The notes under the pieces were generated by a model that had not been told where the DNA came from, ran no database searches, and was given only the letters and a program-made list of their open reading frames with translations. The translations under genes and the position numbers were made by a program. Source: CAYYWV01 sp964531525 (GTDB lineage Bacteria > Pseudomonadota > Alphaproteobacteria > JAAXGF01). Taken from it: a stretch of 64,000 nt of DNA. Where the stretch lies: contig CAZHDF010000001.1 in assembly GCA_964531525.1 (NCBI GenBank), forward strand, positions 1-64,000. Reading direction: 5' to 3'. This document shows positions 24,751-31,318 of the stretch, piece after piece (positions within the stretch are counted from its first letter, which is position 1; every line of letters begins with the position of its first letter).

Positions 24751-25493
24751 TAGGTCTGGAAGCTCTGGATCAGGCTGCCGGCGATCATGTGCCAGCCGTC
24801 GACGAGGACGAAGAAGATCAGCTTGAACGGCAGCGAGATCATCACCGGGGGCAGCATCAGCATGCCCATCGACATCAGGATCGAGGCGACCACCATGTCG
24901 ATGATGACGAAGGGAATGAAGATCAGGAAACCGATCTCGAAGGCGCGGCGCAGCTCGGAGATGATGAACGCCGGCACCAGGGTGCGCAAAGGCACCGCCT
25001 CGGGGCTGTCGACCGCCTCGATGTTCGCGATGTCCATGAACATGGCGAGGTCGTCCTTGCGCACTTGCCCCATCATGAAGTCGTGCAGCGGCGCGATCGT
25101 GCGGTCGACCGCCTGGGTTTCGTCGATTTGGTCCTCGATCAGCGGTTGGATGCCGTCGGCGTAGGCGCGCTCGAAGGTCGGCGCCATGATGAAGGCGGTG
25201 AGGAACAGCGCCAGGCTGATCAGCACCGCGTTGGGTGGCGTTTGCTGCATGCCGAGCGCGCTGCGGATGATCGCGAGCACCACGACGATGCGCGTGAACG
25301 ACGTCACGACGACCAGGATCGAGGGCGCGAGGCTCAACACCGTGATCAGCGCGATGAGCTGCATGATCCGGCCGGTGAAGCCGGCGCCCTCGCCGAGATC
25401 GAGGCTCAGGGTCTGGCCGAGCGCGGGCGAGGCGGCGAGCGTCAAGCCACCGACGATCAGGGCGGCGCGCGCGCGGCTTGCCGCCCGGATCAC
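24750..25493 (-). CDS. fliP: Flagellar export gate protein FliP
   Basis: Core of the type III export gate. The 247-residue protein has a cleavable signal (LIVGGLTLAASPALGQ), then the diagnostic ITVLSLAPSILVVVTSFTRIVVVLAIIRSALG, QTPPNAVLISLALFLTAFIM, LVPAFIISELRRAFEIGFLI and FVIIDMVVASILMSMGMLML. Length is normal. Its start overlaps the fliO stop (ATGA type). The downstream fliQ, fliR and flhB are in a separate plus-strand operon at 29-31 kb, so the gate genes are split. Confidence 0.96.
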   Translation of the reverse strand: MIRAASRARAALIVGGLTLAASPALGQTLSLDLGEGAGFTGRIMQLIALITVLSLAPSILVVVTSFTRIVVVLAIIRSALGMQQTPPNAVLISLALFLTAFIMAPTFERAYADGIQPLIEDQIDETQAVDRTIAPLHDFMMGQVRKDDLAMFMDIANIEAVDSPEAVPLRTLVPAFIISELRRAFEIGFLIFIPFVIIDMVVASILMSMGMLMLPPVMISLPFKLIFFVLVDGWHMIAGSLIQSFQT

Positions 25494-25810
25494 GACGCGG
25501 CCTCGTCGCCGGCCGCCGGAAGCTCGGCGGGCTCGGTCGGCGGGGGCGCGGCGATATCGCGCTCGATCACCAGATCGCCGCCGGGGGCGAGAAGAAGGAG
25601 ATGCTGGGTCCGGTCGCGCTCGACCAGCACCAGCCGGCGCTTGGGGTCGACGGCGCTGATCTCGATCACGCGCAAGCGCCGGCTCTTGCCGCGCGTGGCG
25701 GGCAGCTTTCCGGCGAGCCCGAACCGGCGCACCGCCCAGGCGGCGAGCCCGATCAGCCCGAGCACCAGCGCGAGCGCGGCGAGAAAGCGCAGATAGCTCA
25801 GAAGGTCCAT
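25490..25810 (-). CDS. fliO: Flagellar biosynthesis protein FliO
   Basis: A 106-residue protein with one N-terminal membrane helix (YLRFLAALALVLGLIGLAAW) and the FliO soluble domain RRLRVIEISAVDPKRRLVLVERDRTQHLLLL. FliO assists FliP oligomerisation. A Pro/Glu-rich tail follows. The end overlaps fliP by 4 bases, and the gene order fliO-fliP is conventional. Confidence 0.88.
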   Translation of the reverse strand: MDLLSYLRFLAALALVLGLIGLAAWAVRRFGLAGKLPATRGKSRRLRVIEISAVDPKRRLVLVERDRTQHLLLLAPGGDLVIERDIAAPPPTEPAELPAAGDEAAS

Positions 25811-25825
25811 CCGGGGCTCCGGAAC

Positions 25826-26149
25826 TCAGCCGCCGTCGCGTCGGTTCTTGCCGTAGGCCGCGCGCGCGCGGTCATGGGCGCCGAGATCGCCGAGCGACTC
25901 CTTGAGCTGCTCGTACTCGCGCGCGGTCGCGACGGCGAGCGTGTCGAGATCGTCGTAAAGCGCAATCAGCCGTTCCTTGAAGGTCTTGGCCTTGTCGGCG
26001 GGCAGGCGGGACAGCGCCGCGCAGGCGCCGTCGACCACCTCGGCCAGTCGCTCGAGCGAGACCGGTCGTCCGGCGGCCAGGGTCTCGCGCGCCGCGCGAA
26101 CGATCGCGGCGGCCTCGTCGAGACGACGGTTGATATCGGCTTCGGTCAT
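25826..26149 (-). CDS. Uncharacterised helical protein in the fhlB-fliO operon
   Basis: A 107-residue, charged, fully helical protein (IVRAARETLAAGRPVSLERL, then a Lys/Arg-rich helix and LYDDLDTLAVATAREYEQL). No membrane helix or known motif was recognised. The start overlaps the fhlB stop (ATGA), and fliO follows after 15 bases, so it is translated as part of the flagellar export operon. A small export chaperone of the FliT/FlgN kind is possible from size and shape, but this is only inference. Confidence 0.6.
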   Translation of the reverse strand: MTEADINRRLDEAAAIVRAARETLAAGRPVSLERLAEVVDGACAALSRLPADKAKTFKERLIALYDDLDTLAVATAREYEQLKESLGDLGAHDRARAAYGKNRRDGG

Positions 26150-26466
26150 CGCGCGCCTCCGTCCGTTCGGGATGCCGGGTCCTCCTGGGCGCGCGCGTTG
26201 ACGCGATAGACGTAGGCCAGGATCTCGGCGACGGTCGCGAACACCGCCGGCGGCACCGGCGAATCGAGCTCGATGGTCGCGAGAACCTCGGCCAGATCGG
26301 CGTCGGCGCGCACCTTGACGCCGTGCTCGAAGGCGATGGCGAGAATCTGCTCGGCCACCGCGCCGCGCCCGGTGGCGGTGATGCGCGGTGCCTCGTCACT
26401 GTTCGGCTTGCGGCTGAGGGCGACGGCGACCTGGGAAAGGCTGGGCGCGTCGAAGGCCTCGGTCAT
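26146..26466 (-). CDS. FlhB C-terminal domain paralogue (FhlB/FlhB2)
   Basis: A stand-alone 106-residue copy of the cytoplasmic export-switch fold: VAVALSRKPNSDEAPRITATG then AEQILAIAFEHGVKVRADAD and LAEVLATIELDSPVPPAVFATVAEILAYVYRVN. It lacks both the membrane part of FlhB and the NPTH autocleavage site, where SRKPNSD aligns instead. Such paralogues occur in many flagellated bacteria. The ATG at 26466 (GGAG about 7 bases upstream) is preferred over one 27 bases earlier. First gene downstream of a perfect CtrA box; full-length FlhB is at 30168-31253. Confidence 0.82.
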   Translation of the reverse strand: MTEAFDAPSLSQVAVALSRKPNSDEAPRITATGRGAVAEQILAIAFEHGVKVRADADLAEVLATIELDSPVPPAVFATVAEILAYVYRVNARAQEDPASRTDGGAR

Positions 26467-26532
26467 GGGGTGCTCCATTCTTGGCGCCGGCAAGGAACGC
26501 GCCGACGCCCGGCCAGTGTCGCCGCCGTATGC

Positions 26533-26548
26533 TTAAGAAAGCTTTAAC
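26533..26548 (-). promoter_or_regulatory. CtrA-type box upstream of fhlB-fliO-fliP
   Basis: TTAAGAAAGCTTTAAC on the plus strand, a perfect TTAA-N7-TTAAC; the complement is also TTAA-N7-TTAA. It lies 67 bases before the fhlB ATG in the 159-bp gap after csrA, matching the spacing at fliX. Confidence 0.72.
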
Positions 26549-26625
26549 GGAGAGTGAAACGTTTACAATGGGTTAGGAAAGGATGAAGCGTGGGAGCGAG
26601 CGGCCGCGATCCGGAGAAATATCCC

Positions 26626-26850
26626 CTAGTCGCCGTCCGCGCCCGGGATTTCGGTGATCTCGCCCTCGCCGGCCGCCGCGGCGATGTTCTCCTGGCGGAT
26701 CCGCTCGAACAGCTCCTTGCGCAGCACCGAGGCGTCGGCGGGAAAGGTGAAGCCGAGCTTGGCCGACTTGCCGCGCACCTCGATGACGGTGAGCTCGATC
26801 GTGTTGTTGATGATGACCGATTCGCCGACTTTCCGCGTGAGGTAAAGCAT
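26626..26850 (-). CDS. csrA: Carbon storage regulator CsrA
   Basis: A 74-residue RNA-binding translational regulator. MLYLTRKVGESVIINNTIELTV and IEVRGKSAKLGFTFPADASVLRKEL contain the conserved beta1 (LTRKxGE) and beta5/helix RNA-binding residues. The C-terminal tail is acidic. AAGGGCC precedes the ATG. In Bacillus and Campylobacter, free CsrA represses flagellin translation and FliW relieves it. The presence of fliW and of a GGA in the flagellin ribosome site argues for the same switch here. Confidence 0.95.
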   Translation of the reverse strand: MLYLTRKVGESVIINNTIELTVIEVRGKSAKLGFTFPADASVLRKELFERIRQENIAAAAGEGEITEIPGADGD

Positions 26851-26954
26851 GTCGTGGCCCTTCCTGGCCCTGTTGACTCGTTAACCAAGGTAACGCAGCC
26901 GTCTCGGGCGTGACAGAAAAAATCGCCGCGCCCGCCGGGAGCGCGCAAGTCGCG

Positions 26955-27245
26955 TCACGCCGTCGGGGTTAGCCGTTCGACCTTGATACGGTCCGCCTTC
27001 TTCATAGCCTGGGCGAGATCATAGGCCGCCTGGAGGCGAAACCACGTGTCCGCGCCGCCGCCGAATGCCTTGTCGAGGCGGATCGCCATCTCGGGCGAGA
27101 TGCCCGAATGACCGTTCACGATGTCGGACAGTTGCTTGCGGCTGACGCCGAGTTTCCTCGCCGCCTCCGTTACGCTGAGCCCCAGCGGCTCCAGGCAATC
27201 ATGGCGGACGGACAAGCCCGGATGGGGTGGGTTCTTCATCGGCAT
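26955..27245 (-). CDS. higA: HigA family antitoxin
   Basis: A 96-residue XRE-type DNA-binding antitoxin: PPHPGLSVRHDCLEPLGLSV then the helix-turn-helix TEAARKLGVSRKQLSDIVNGHSGISPEMAIRLDKAFG and WFRLQAAYDLAQA. It neutralises HigB and represses its own operon. AGGAGG lies 8 bases before the ATG. It follows higB by 12 bases, the usual toxin-first order. Confidence 0.93.
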   Translation of the reverse strand: MPMKNPPHPGLSVRHDCLEPLGLSVTEAARKLGVSRKQLSDIVNGHSGISPEMAIRLDKAFGGGADTWFRLQAAYDLAQAMKKADRIKVERLTPTA

Positions 27246-27257
27246 GTCTCGGTCCTC

Positions 27258-27536
27258 CTAATGGTAGTCGATCAGGTCCACATCGCAGGCGTTCACCCCT
27301 TCGAAGCGAAAGATGAGACGCCGGTTGCCGGAAACGACGACCGACCAACAGCCCGCGAGATCGCCCTTCAAGGGATGGAGCCGAAAGCCCGGGAGATCCA
27401 TGTTGGCGGCCTCGGTCGTCTCGTCGAGGCGGGCCAGGATGCGCGTGATCTTATCGACATATTCCGGCGGAACCTGTCGCCGATCTCCTTTCTCGTAAAG
27501 GCGCTTGAGGCCCTTGTGGCGAAAGCCGGCGATCAT
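27258..27536 (-). CDS. higB: HigB family toxin (RelE superfamily)
   Basis: A 92-residue mRNA endonuclease-type toxin. The ATG at 27536 gives the family start MIAGFRHKGLKRLYEKGDRR; the core LPGFRLHPLKGDLAGCWSVVVSGNRRLIFRF contains the conserved basic residues, and it ends DVDLIDYH. An ATG seven codons upstream adds a non-homologous MIGYILK. Together with higA it forms a plasmid-maintenance or stress module inserted between csrA and flgB. Confidence 0.92.
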   Translation of the reverse strand: MIAGFRHKGLKRLYEKGDRRQVPPEYVDKITRILARLDETTEAANMDLPGFRLHPLKGDLAGCWSVVVSGNRRLIFRFEGVNACDVDLIDYH

Positions 27537-27640
27537 CTTCAGAATGTAACCTATCACTTAACAGCTATCAACCCGTGCGACGAAAATCGCCCCGCCCGCC
27601 ATATGCCATCCGAGCCGGGCGGGGGGGGCGAGATGATTCC

Positions 27641-27656
27641 TTTACGCATTCTTTAC
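27641..27656 (+). promoter_or_regulatory. Degenerate CtrA-type box upstream of flgB
   Basis: TTTACGCATTCTTTAC keeps the N7 spacing with one mismatch in each half (TTTA for TTAA). It lies 75 bases before flgB, the same distance as the perfect boxes at fliX and fhlB, which is the main reason to list it. Confidence 0.45.
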
Positions 27657-27730
27657 CGCCGTCGGCGACCATGACCCCGCGCAGGAAGCGCCGCGGTTGG
27701 CCAGGACGGCTATCAACGACCGCGAGGAAA

Positions 27731-28141
27731 ATGGACCTCGGAAAGTTCCAGATCTTTTCGATGTTGACCCGGCGCATGGCATGGCTGGGACAGCGCCAAC
27801 AGGTGCTCGCCCAGAACATCGCCAACGCCAACACGCCGGGCTACACGCCGCGCGACCTCAAGCCGCTCGACTTCCGCCGCGCGATGAGCGAGGCGGACGG
27901 CAAGCTCGCCATGCGCGTGACCAACGTCGCCCATATATCCGCCGCCGCCGCGCCCGAGCCGCGTTTCGTCGCCGAGAAGGAGCGCGGCGTCTACGAATCC
28001 ACGCCGACCGGGAACGCGGTGGTCCTCGAGGAACAGCTCATGAAGGTCTCCAAGACCGTCATGGACTATCGGCTGATGGCCGATCTCTACCGCAAGCACG
28101 TGAGCATGATAAAGACCGCGCTCGGCCGCCCCGGCGCCTGA
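27731..28141 (+). CDS. flgB: Flagellar proximal rod protein FlgB
   Basis: Rod protein next to the MS ring. The ATG at 27731 (GAGG just before) gives 136 residues beginning MDLGKFQIFSMLTRRMAWL and carrying the rod motif RQQVLAQNIANANTPGYTPRDLKPLDF. The C-terminal helix is VVLEEQLMKVSKTVMDYRLMADLYRKHVSMIKTAL. Upstream in-frame starts add unrelated sequence. First gene of flgB-flgC-fliE-fliQ-fliR-flhB. Confidence 0.94.
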   Translation: MDLGKFQIFSMLTRRMAWLGQRQQVLAQNIANANTPGYTPRDLKPLDFRRAMSEADGKLAMRVTNVAHISAAAAPEPRFVAEKERGVYESTPTGNAVVLEEQLMKVSKTVMDYRLMADLYRKHVSMIKTALGRPGA

Positions 28142-28191
28142 CGGCGGCGAGGGTCGAACGCGCGGCGGGATAAAGCCGCAAGGAGTGCCGG

Positions 28192-28602
28192 ATGGACTTG
28201 GTCAAGACGTTTCAGATTTCCGCCGCCGGGCTGCGCGCCCAGAGCACGCGGCTGCGCGTGATCGCCGAGAACCTCGCCAACGCGGGCACCACCCCGCAGG
28301 TGCCCGGCGGCACGCCGTACCGCCGCAAGGTCGTGACCTTCGCCAACGTGCTCGACCGCGATCTCGGGATTCGCAAGGTCGAGGTCGCGGGGGTGCGCAC
28401 CGACTCCTCGCCGTTCGGCAAGCGCTACGACCCCGGACATCCGGCCGCCGACGGCGACGGCTACGTCCAGTTGCCCAACGTCAACGGGCTGGTCGAAATG
28501 ACCGACATGCGCGATGCGCTGCGCAGCTACGAGGCGAACCTGAGCGTGATCGAGGCGTCGCGGTCGATCGTTCAACAGACGATCGCGCTGCTCGAACGTT
28601 GA
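28192..28602 (+). CDS. flgC: Flagellar proximal rod protein FlgC
   Basis: 136 residues: N-terminal rod motif (SAAGLRAQSTRLRVIAENLANAGTTP), PYRRKVVTF, the family-specific DPGHPAADGDGYVQLPNVN, and the C-terminal EMTDMRDALRSYEANLSVIEASRSI. AAGGAG lies upstream of the ATG. Follows flgB by 50 bases. Confidence 0.95.
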   Translation: MDLVKTFQISAAGLRAQSTRLRVIAENLANAGTTPQVPGGTPYRRKVVTFANVLDRDLGIRKVEVAGVRTDSSPFGKRYDPGHPAADGDGYVQLPNVNGLVEMTDMRDALRSYEANLSVIEASRSIVQQTIALLER

Positions 28603-28672
28603 TCGCGCGCCGGAACCCGAATGACGCGGCGCCCGCGCGCGCCGCCCGAACCATCGTCCAAGGGAGTGCACC

Positions 28673-28981
28673 ATGAGCGTCAACTTCGCCAGCGCCATCT
28701 CCGCCTATCGCAACGCCGCCGCCGGCGCCGGGACCGACGTCGCCTCGACCGCCGGTCAGGGCGGCCAGGCCTTCGCCGATCTCGTCAAGAACGCGCTCGG
28801 CGACGCGGTCGCCGCGGGGCGCGCCAGCGAGGGCGTCGCCCTTCAGGCGGTCGCCAACCAGGCCGACCTCAACCAGATCGTGACGGCGGTGACCAACGCC
28901 GAGGTGACGTTGCAGACCGTGGTGGCGGTTCGCGATCGGGTGATCCAGGCCTATCAGGACATCATGCGGATGCCGATCTGA
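28673..28981 (+). CDS. fliE: Flagellar hook-basal body protein FliE
   Basis: Links the MS ring to the rod. The 102 residues have a variable N-terminus, then GQAFADLVKNALGDAV and the conserved C-terminal half DLNQIVTAVTNAEVTLQTVVAVRDRVIQAYQDIMRMPI. CAAGGGAG precedes the ATG. Between flgC and fliQ. Confidence 0.94.
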   Translation: MSVNFASAISAYRNAAAGAGTDVASTAGQGGQAFADLVKNALGDAVAAGRASEGVALQAVANQADLNQIVTAVTNAEVTLQTVVAVRDRVIQAYQDIMRMPI

Positions 28982-29008
28982 CGGCGCCCCGCGAACGGAT
29001 TTATCATC

Positions 29009-29275
29009 ATGACCCCCGCCGACGTTACCGAACTCGGCAGCGAGGCGATCTTTACCCTGCTCAAGGTCGGCGGCCCGGTTCTCGGCGTCGCGCTTCTGTC
29101 GGGTCTCGTGATCGCCCTGTTCCAGGCGCTGACGCAGATGCAGGAGCAGACGCTGTCCTTCGTGCCCAAGATCATCACCACGGCCTTGGCGCTGGTTTTG
29201 TTCCTGCCCTTCATGATGGCGACGATGATCAGCTTCGGCCAACAGATCTTCGACCGCGTCGCCGGCATCGGCTAG
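29009..29275 (+). CDS. fliQ: Flagellar export gate protein FliQ
   Basis: An 88-residue, two-helix export gate subunit: ALLSGLVIALFQALTQMQEQT then SFVPKIITTALALVLFLPFMMATMISF. Length and motifs are canonical. Starts 27 bases after fliE. Confidence 0.95.
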   Translation: MTPADVTELGSEAIFTLLKVGGPVLGVALLSGLVIALFQALTQMQEQTLSFVPKIITTALALVLFLPFMMATMISFGQQIFDRVAGIG

Positions 29276-29294
29276 CCGCATGATTCGTTGTCTC

Positions 29295-29373
29295 GGCGCC
29301 GGCCCTCTCCCCCGCCCGGCCACCCACGGGATCGTAGGATATGGGGGGCCGGGCGGGGGAGAGGGCCGGCGCC
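29295..29373. repeat. 27-bp-stem hairpin between fliQ and fliR
   Basis: Perfect 27-base arms (29295-29321, beginning GGCGCCGGCCCTCTCC, and its exact complement at 29347-29373) enclose a 25-base loop. It lies wholly inside the 124-bp fliQ-fliR gap of an otherwise compact operon. There is no T-tract. It could be a processing or stability element, or a small inserted repeat. Confidence 0.8.
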
Positions 29374-29399
29374 GCATGAACCGATGACGTCCTAGCGTC

Positions 29400-30164
29400 A
29401 TGCTCGCCGAGATTCTCAACGCGAATCTTTTCGCCTTTCTCGTCGTCTTCGCCCGCCTCGGCGCGGCGATGATGCTGCTGCCGCCGTTCGGCGACGTGTT
29501 CGTACTGCGCCGCGCGCGGCTGGCGCTGGCGCTCGCGCTCAGCTTTTTGGTCACGCCGATCGCCGCGCCCCTGTTGCCGCCCGAGCCGGCGAGCCCGCTG
29601 GCGCTCGCCATCATTCTCGGCGGCGAGATCGCGGTGGGGCTGTTCATCGGCGGACTTTCGCGCCTGATGCTGACGGTGCTGCATCTCGCGAGCTTCGCGG
29701 TCGCCTACCAGACCGGACTCGGCGCCGCGGTCGCCTTCGCCCCGGCCCAGAGCGATCAGGGCGTCATGCTCAGTCAATTCTTCACGCTCGGCGGATTGAC
29801 GTTGCTGTTCGTGACCAATCTCGATCATCTCCTGATCCGGGCGCTGGTCGGGTCGTACGGCGCGTTGCCGCCGGGCGGGCTGCCGCCGGCCGGCGATTTC
29901 GCCGCCCAGGCGCTCGACGTGGTCGCCGGCGCCTTCGTGGTCGCGCTTCAGGTCGCCATGCCGGTATTGCTGATCGGCCTGCTGTTCACCCTCGGGCTTG
30001 GCCTTCTGGGGCGTCTGATGCCGCAGATCCAGGTGTTCTTCATCGCCATGCCGCTCCAGATCATGCTCGGCTTCTGGGTTCTGATGATCTCGTTCTCGGC
30101 CATGATGTTCTGGTACGTCGACTACTTCGAGGCCGGCGTGGCGCGACTTCCGGGCGGAGGCTAG
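29400..30164 (+). CDS. fliR: Flagellar export gate protein FliR
   Basis: 254 residues with at least five membrane helices: FLVVFARLGAAMMLLPPFGD, ARLALALALSFLVTPIAAPL, LSRLMLTVLHLASFAVAYQTGLG, ALQVAMPVLLIGLLFTLGLGLLGRLMPQIQVFF and the C-terminal helix FWVLMISFSAMMFWY. The GLLGRLMPQIQVF stretch is diagnostic. Precedes flhB by 3 bases. Confidence 0.95.
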   Translation: MLAEILNANLFAFLVVFARLGAAMMLLPPFGDVFVLRRARLALALALSFLVTPIAAPLLPPEPASPLALAIILGGEIAVGLFIGGLSRLMLTVLHLASFAVAYQTGLGAAVAFAPAQSDQGVMLSQFFTLGGLTLLFVTNLDHLLIRALVGSYGALPPGGLPPAGDFAAQALDVVAGAFVVALQVAMPVLLIGLLFTLGLGLLGRLMPQIQVFFIAMPLQIMLGFWVLMISFSAMMFWYVDYFEAGVARLPGGG

Positions 30165-30167
30165 GCC

Positions 30168-31253
30168 GTGGCCGAGGGCGAGGACCGCTCACAAAAAACA
30201 GAAGAGCCGACACAAAAGCGCCTGCGCGACGCGCGCGAGAAGGGGCAGGTCGTCTCCTCGCGCGAGATCGACCACTGGTTCATGTTGCTCGCCGGGACCA
30301 TCATTCTGCTGTCCATCGGCCCGTCGATCGCGCGCGAGATCGCGGTCGCGCTCGCCGATGTCTTCGAGCGTCTCGCGACCACGCGCGCGGGCACGCCCGC
30401 GCTGGGCGCGATGGCGGTCTCGACGCTTTCGCGGGTCGGCATGGCGCTACTGCCGGCCGCGGTTCTTCTCGCGATCGCCGCGGTGGCCTCGTCGCTGGTG
30501 CAGCACGGTCCGGTCGCCTCGTTCGACAAGCTCAAGCCCAAGCTCGAGAACATCTCGCTCATCAAGGGCTTCGAGCGCCTGTTCTCGGTACGCTCGCTGG
30601 TCGAGTTCACCAAGGGCATTCTCAAGTTCGCGATCGTCGCCGTGGTCGCCGTCCTCATGATCGCGCCCGAGATCGGCCGGATCTCGAACTCGGCCGCGCT
30701 CGAGCCCATGCAGGCGCTCGACCTCATGTGGCGGCTCATGCTGCGCATGCTCGGCGGCGTGGTCGCCATCGTCACGGTGATCGCGGGGCTCGATTTCCTC
30801 TATCAGATCTTCGAGTTCCGCAAGCAGATGCGCATGTCCAAGCAGGAGATCAAGGACGAGCTCAAGCAGTCCGAGGGCGATCCGATGATCAAGGCGCGCC
30901 TGCGCCAGCTCCGCATGGAGCGCGCGCGCAAGCGCATGATGGCCGCGGTGCCCGACGCCGACGTGGTGATCACCAACCCGACGCACTACGCCACCGCGCT
31001 GAAGTACGATTCGGAAAAAATGGAGGCCCCGCGCCTGGTCGCCAAGGGCATCGACGCGATCGCGCTGCGCATTCGCGCGGTCGCCGAGGAAAACGAGGTG
31101 CCCATCGTCGAGAATCCGCCGCTTGCCCGCGCGCTTTACGCCGGCGTGGAGATCGACCAGGAGATTCCCGAGGCTCATTACAAGGTCGTGGCCGAGGTGA
31201 TAAGCTACGTCTGGAAGCTGAAGCACAAGATGCCCCGGCGGCGCGCTCGGTAA
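30168..31253 (+). CDS. flhB: Flagellar export switch protein FlhB
   Basis: Export gate and substrate-specificity switch. The GTG start gives 361 residues: EDRSQKTEEPTQKRLRDARE at the N-terminus, four membrane helices, then the cytoplasmic domain with the autocleavage site NPTHYATALKY (near residue 275) and PIVENPPLARALY. Both cleavage and linker regions look functional. The last flagellar gene before cckA. Confidence 0.96.
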   Translation: MAEGEDRSQKTEEPTQKRLRDAREKGQVVSSREIDHWFMLLAGTIILLSIGPSIAREIAVALADVFERLATTRAGTPALGAMAVSTLSRVGMALLPAAVLLAIAAVASSLVQHGPVASFDKLKPKLENISLIKGFERLFSVRSLVEFTKGILKFAIVAVVAVLMIAPEIGRISNSAALEPMQALDLMWRLMLRMLGGVVAIVTVIAGLDFLYQIFEFRKQMRMSKQEIKDELKQSEGDPMIKARLRQLRMERARKRMMAAVPDADVVITNPTHYATALKYDSEKMEAPRLVAKGIDAIALRIRAVAEENEVPIVENPPLARALYAGVEIDQEIPEAHYKVVAEVISYVWKLKHKMPRRRAR

Positions 31254-31318
31254 GGAGCGGGAGCGGACTCTTCGCGTTCATCCCTTCGTCACGGACCCTC
31301 AAGGACTCCCCGATCGAG

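Noticed and set aside
30728..31318. Longer N-terminus for cckA reaching into flhB
   Set aside because: The extension is an out-of-frame read of flhB; the ATG at 31319 is followed at once by the expected membrane helices.
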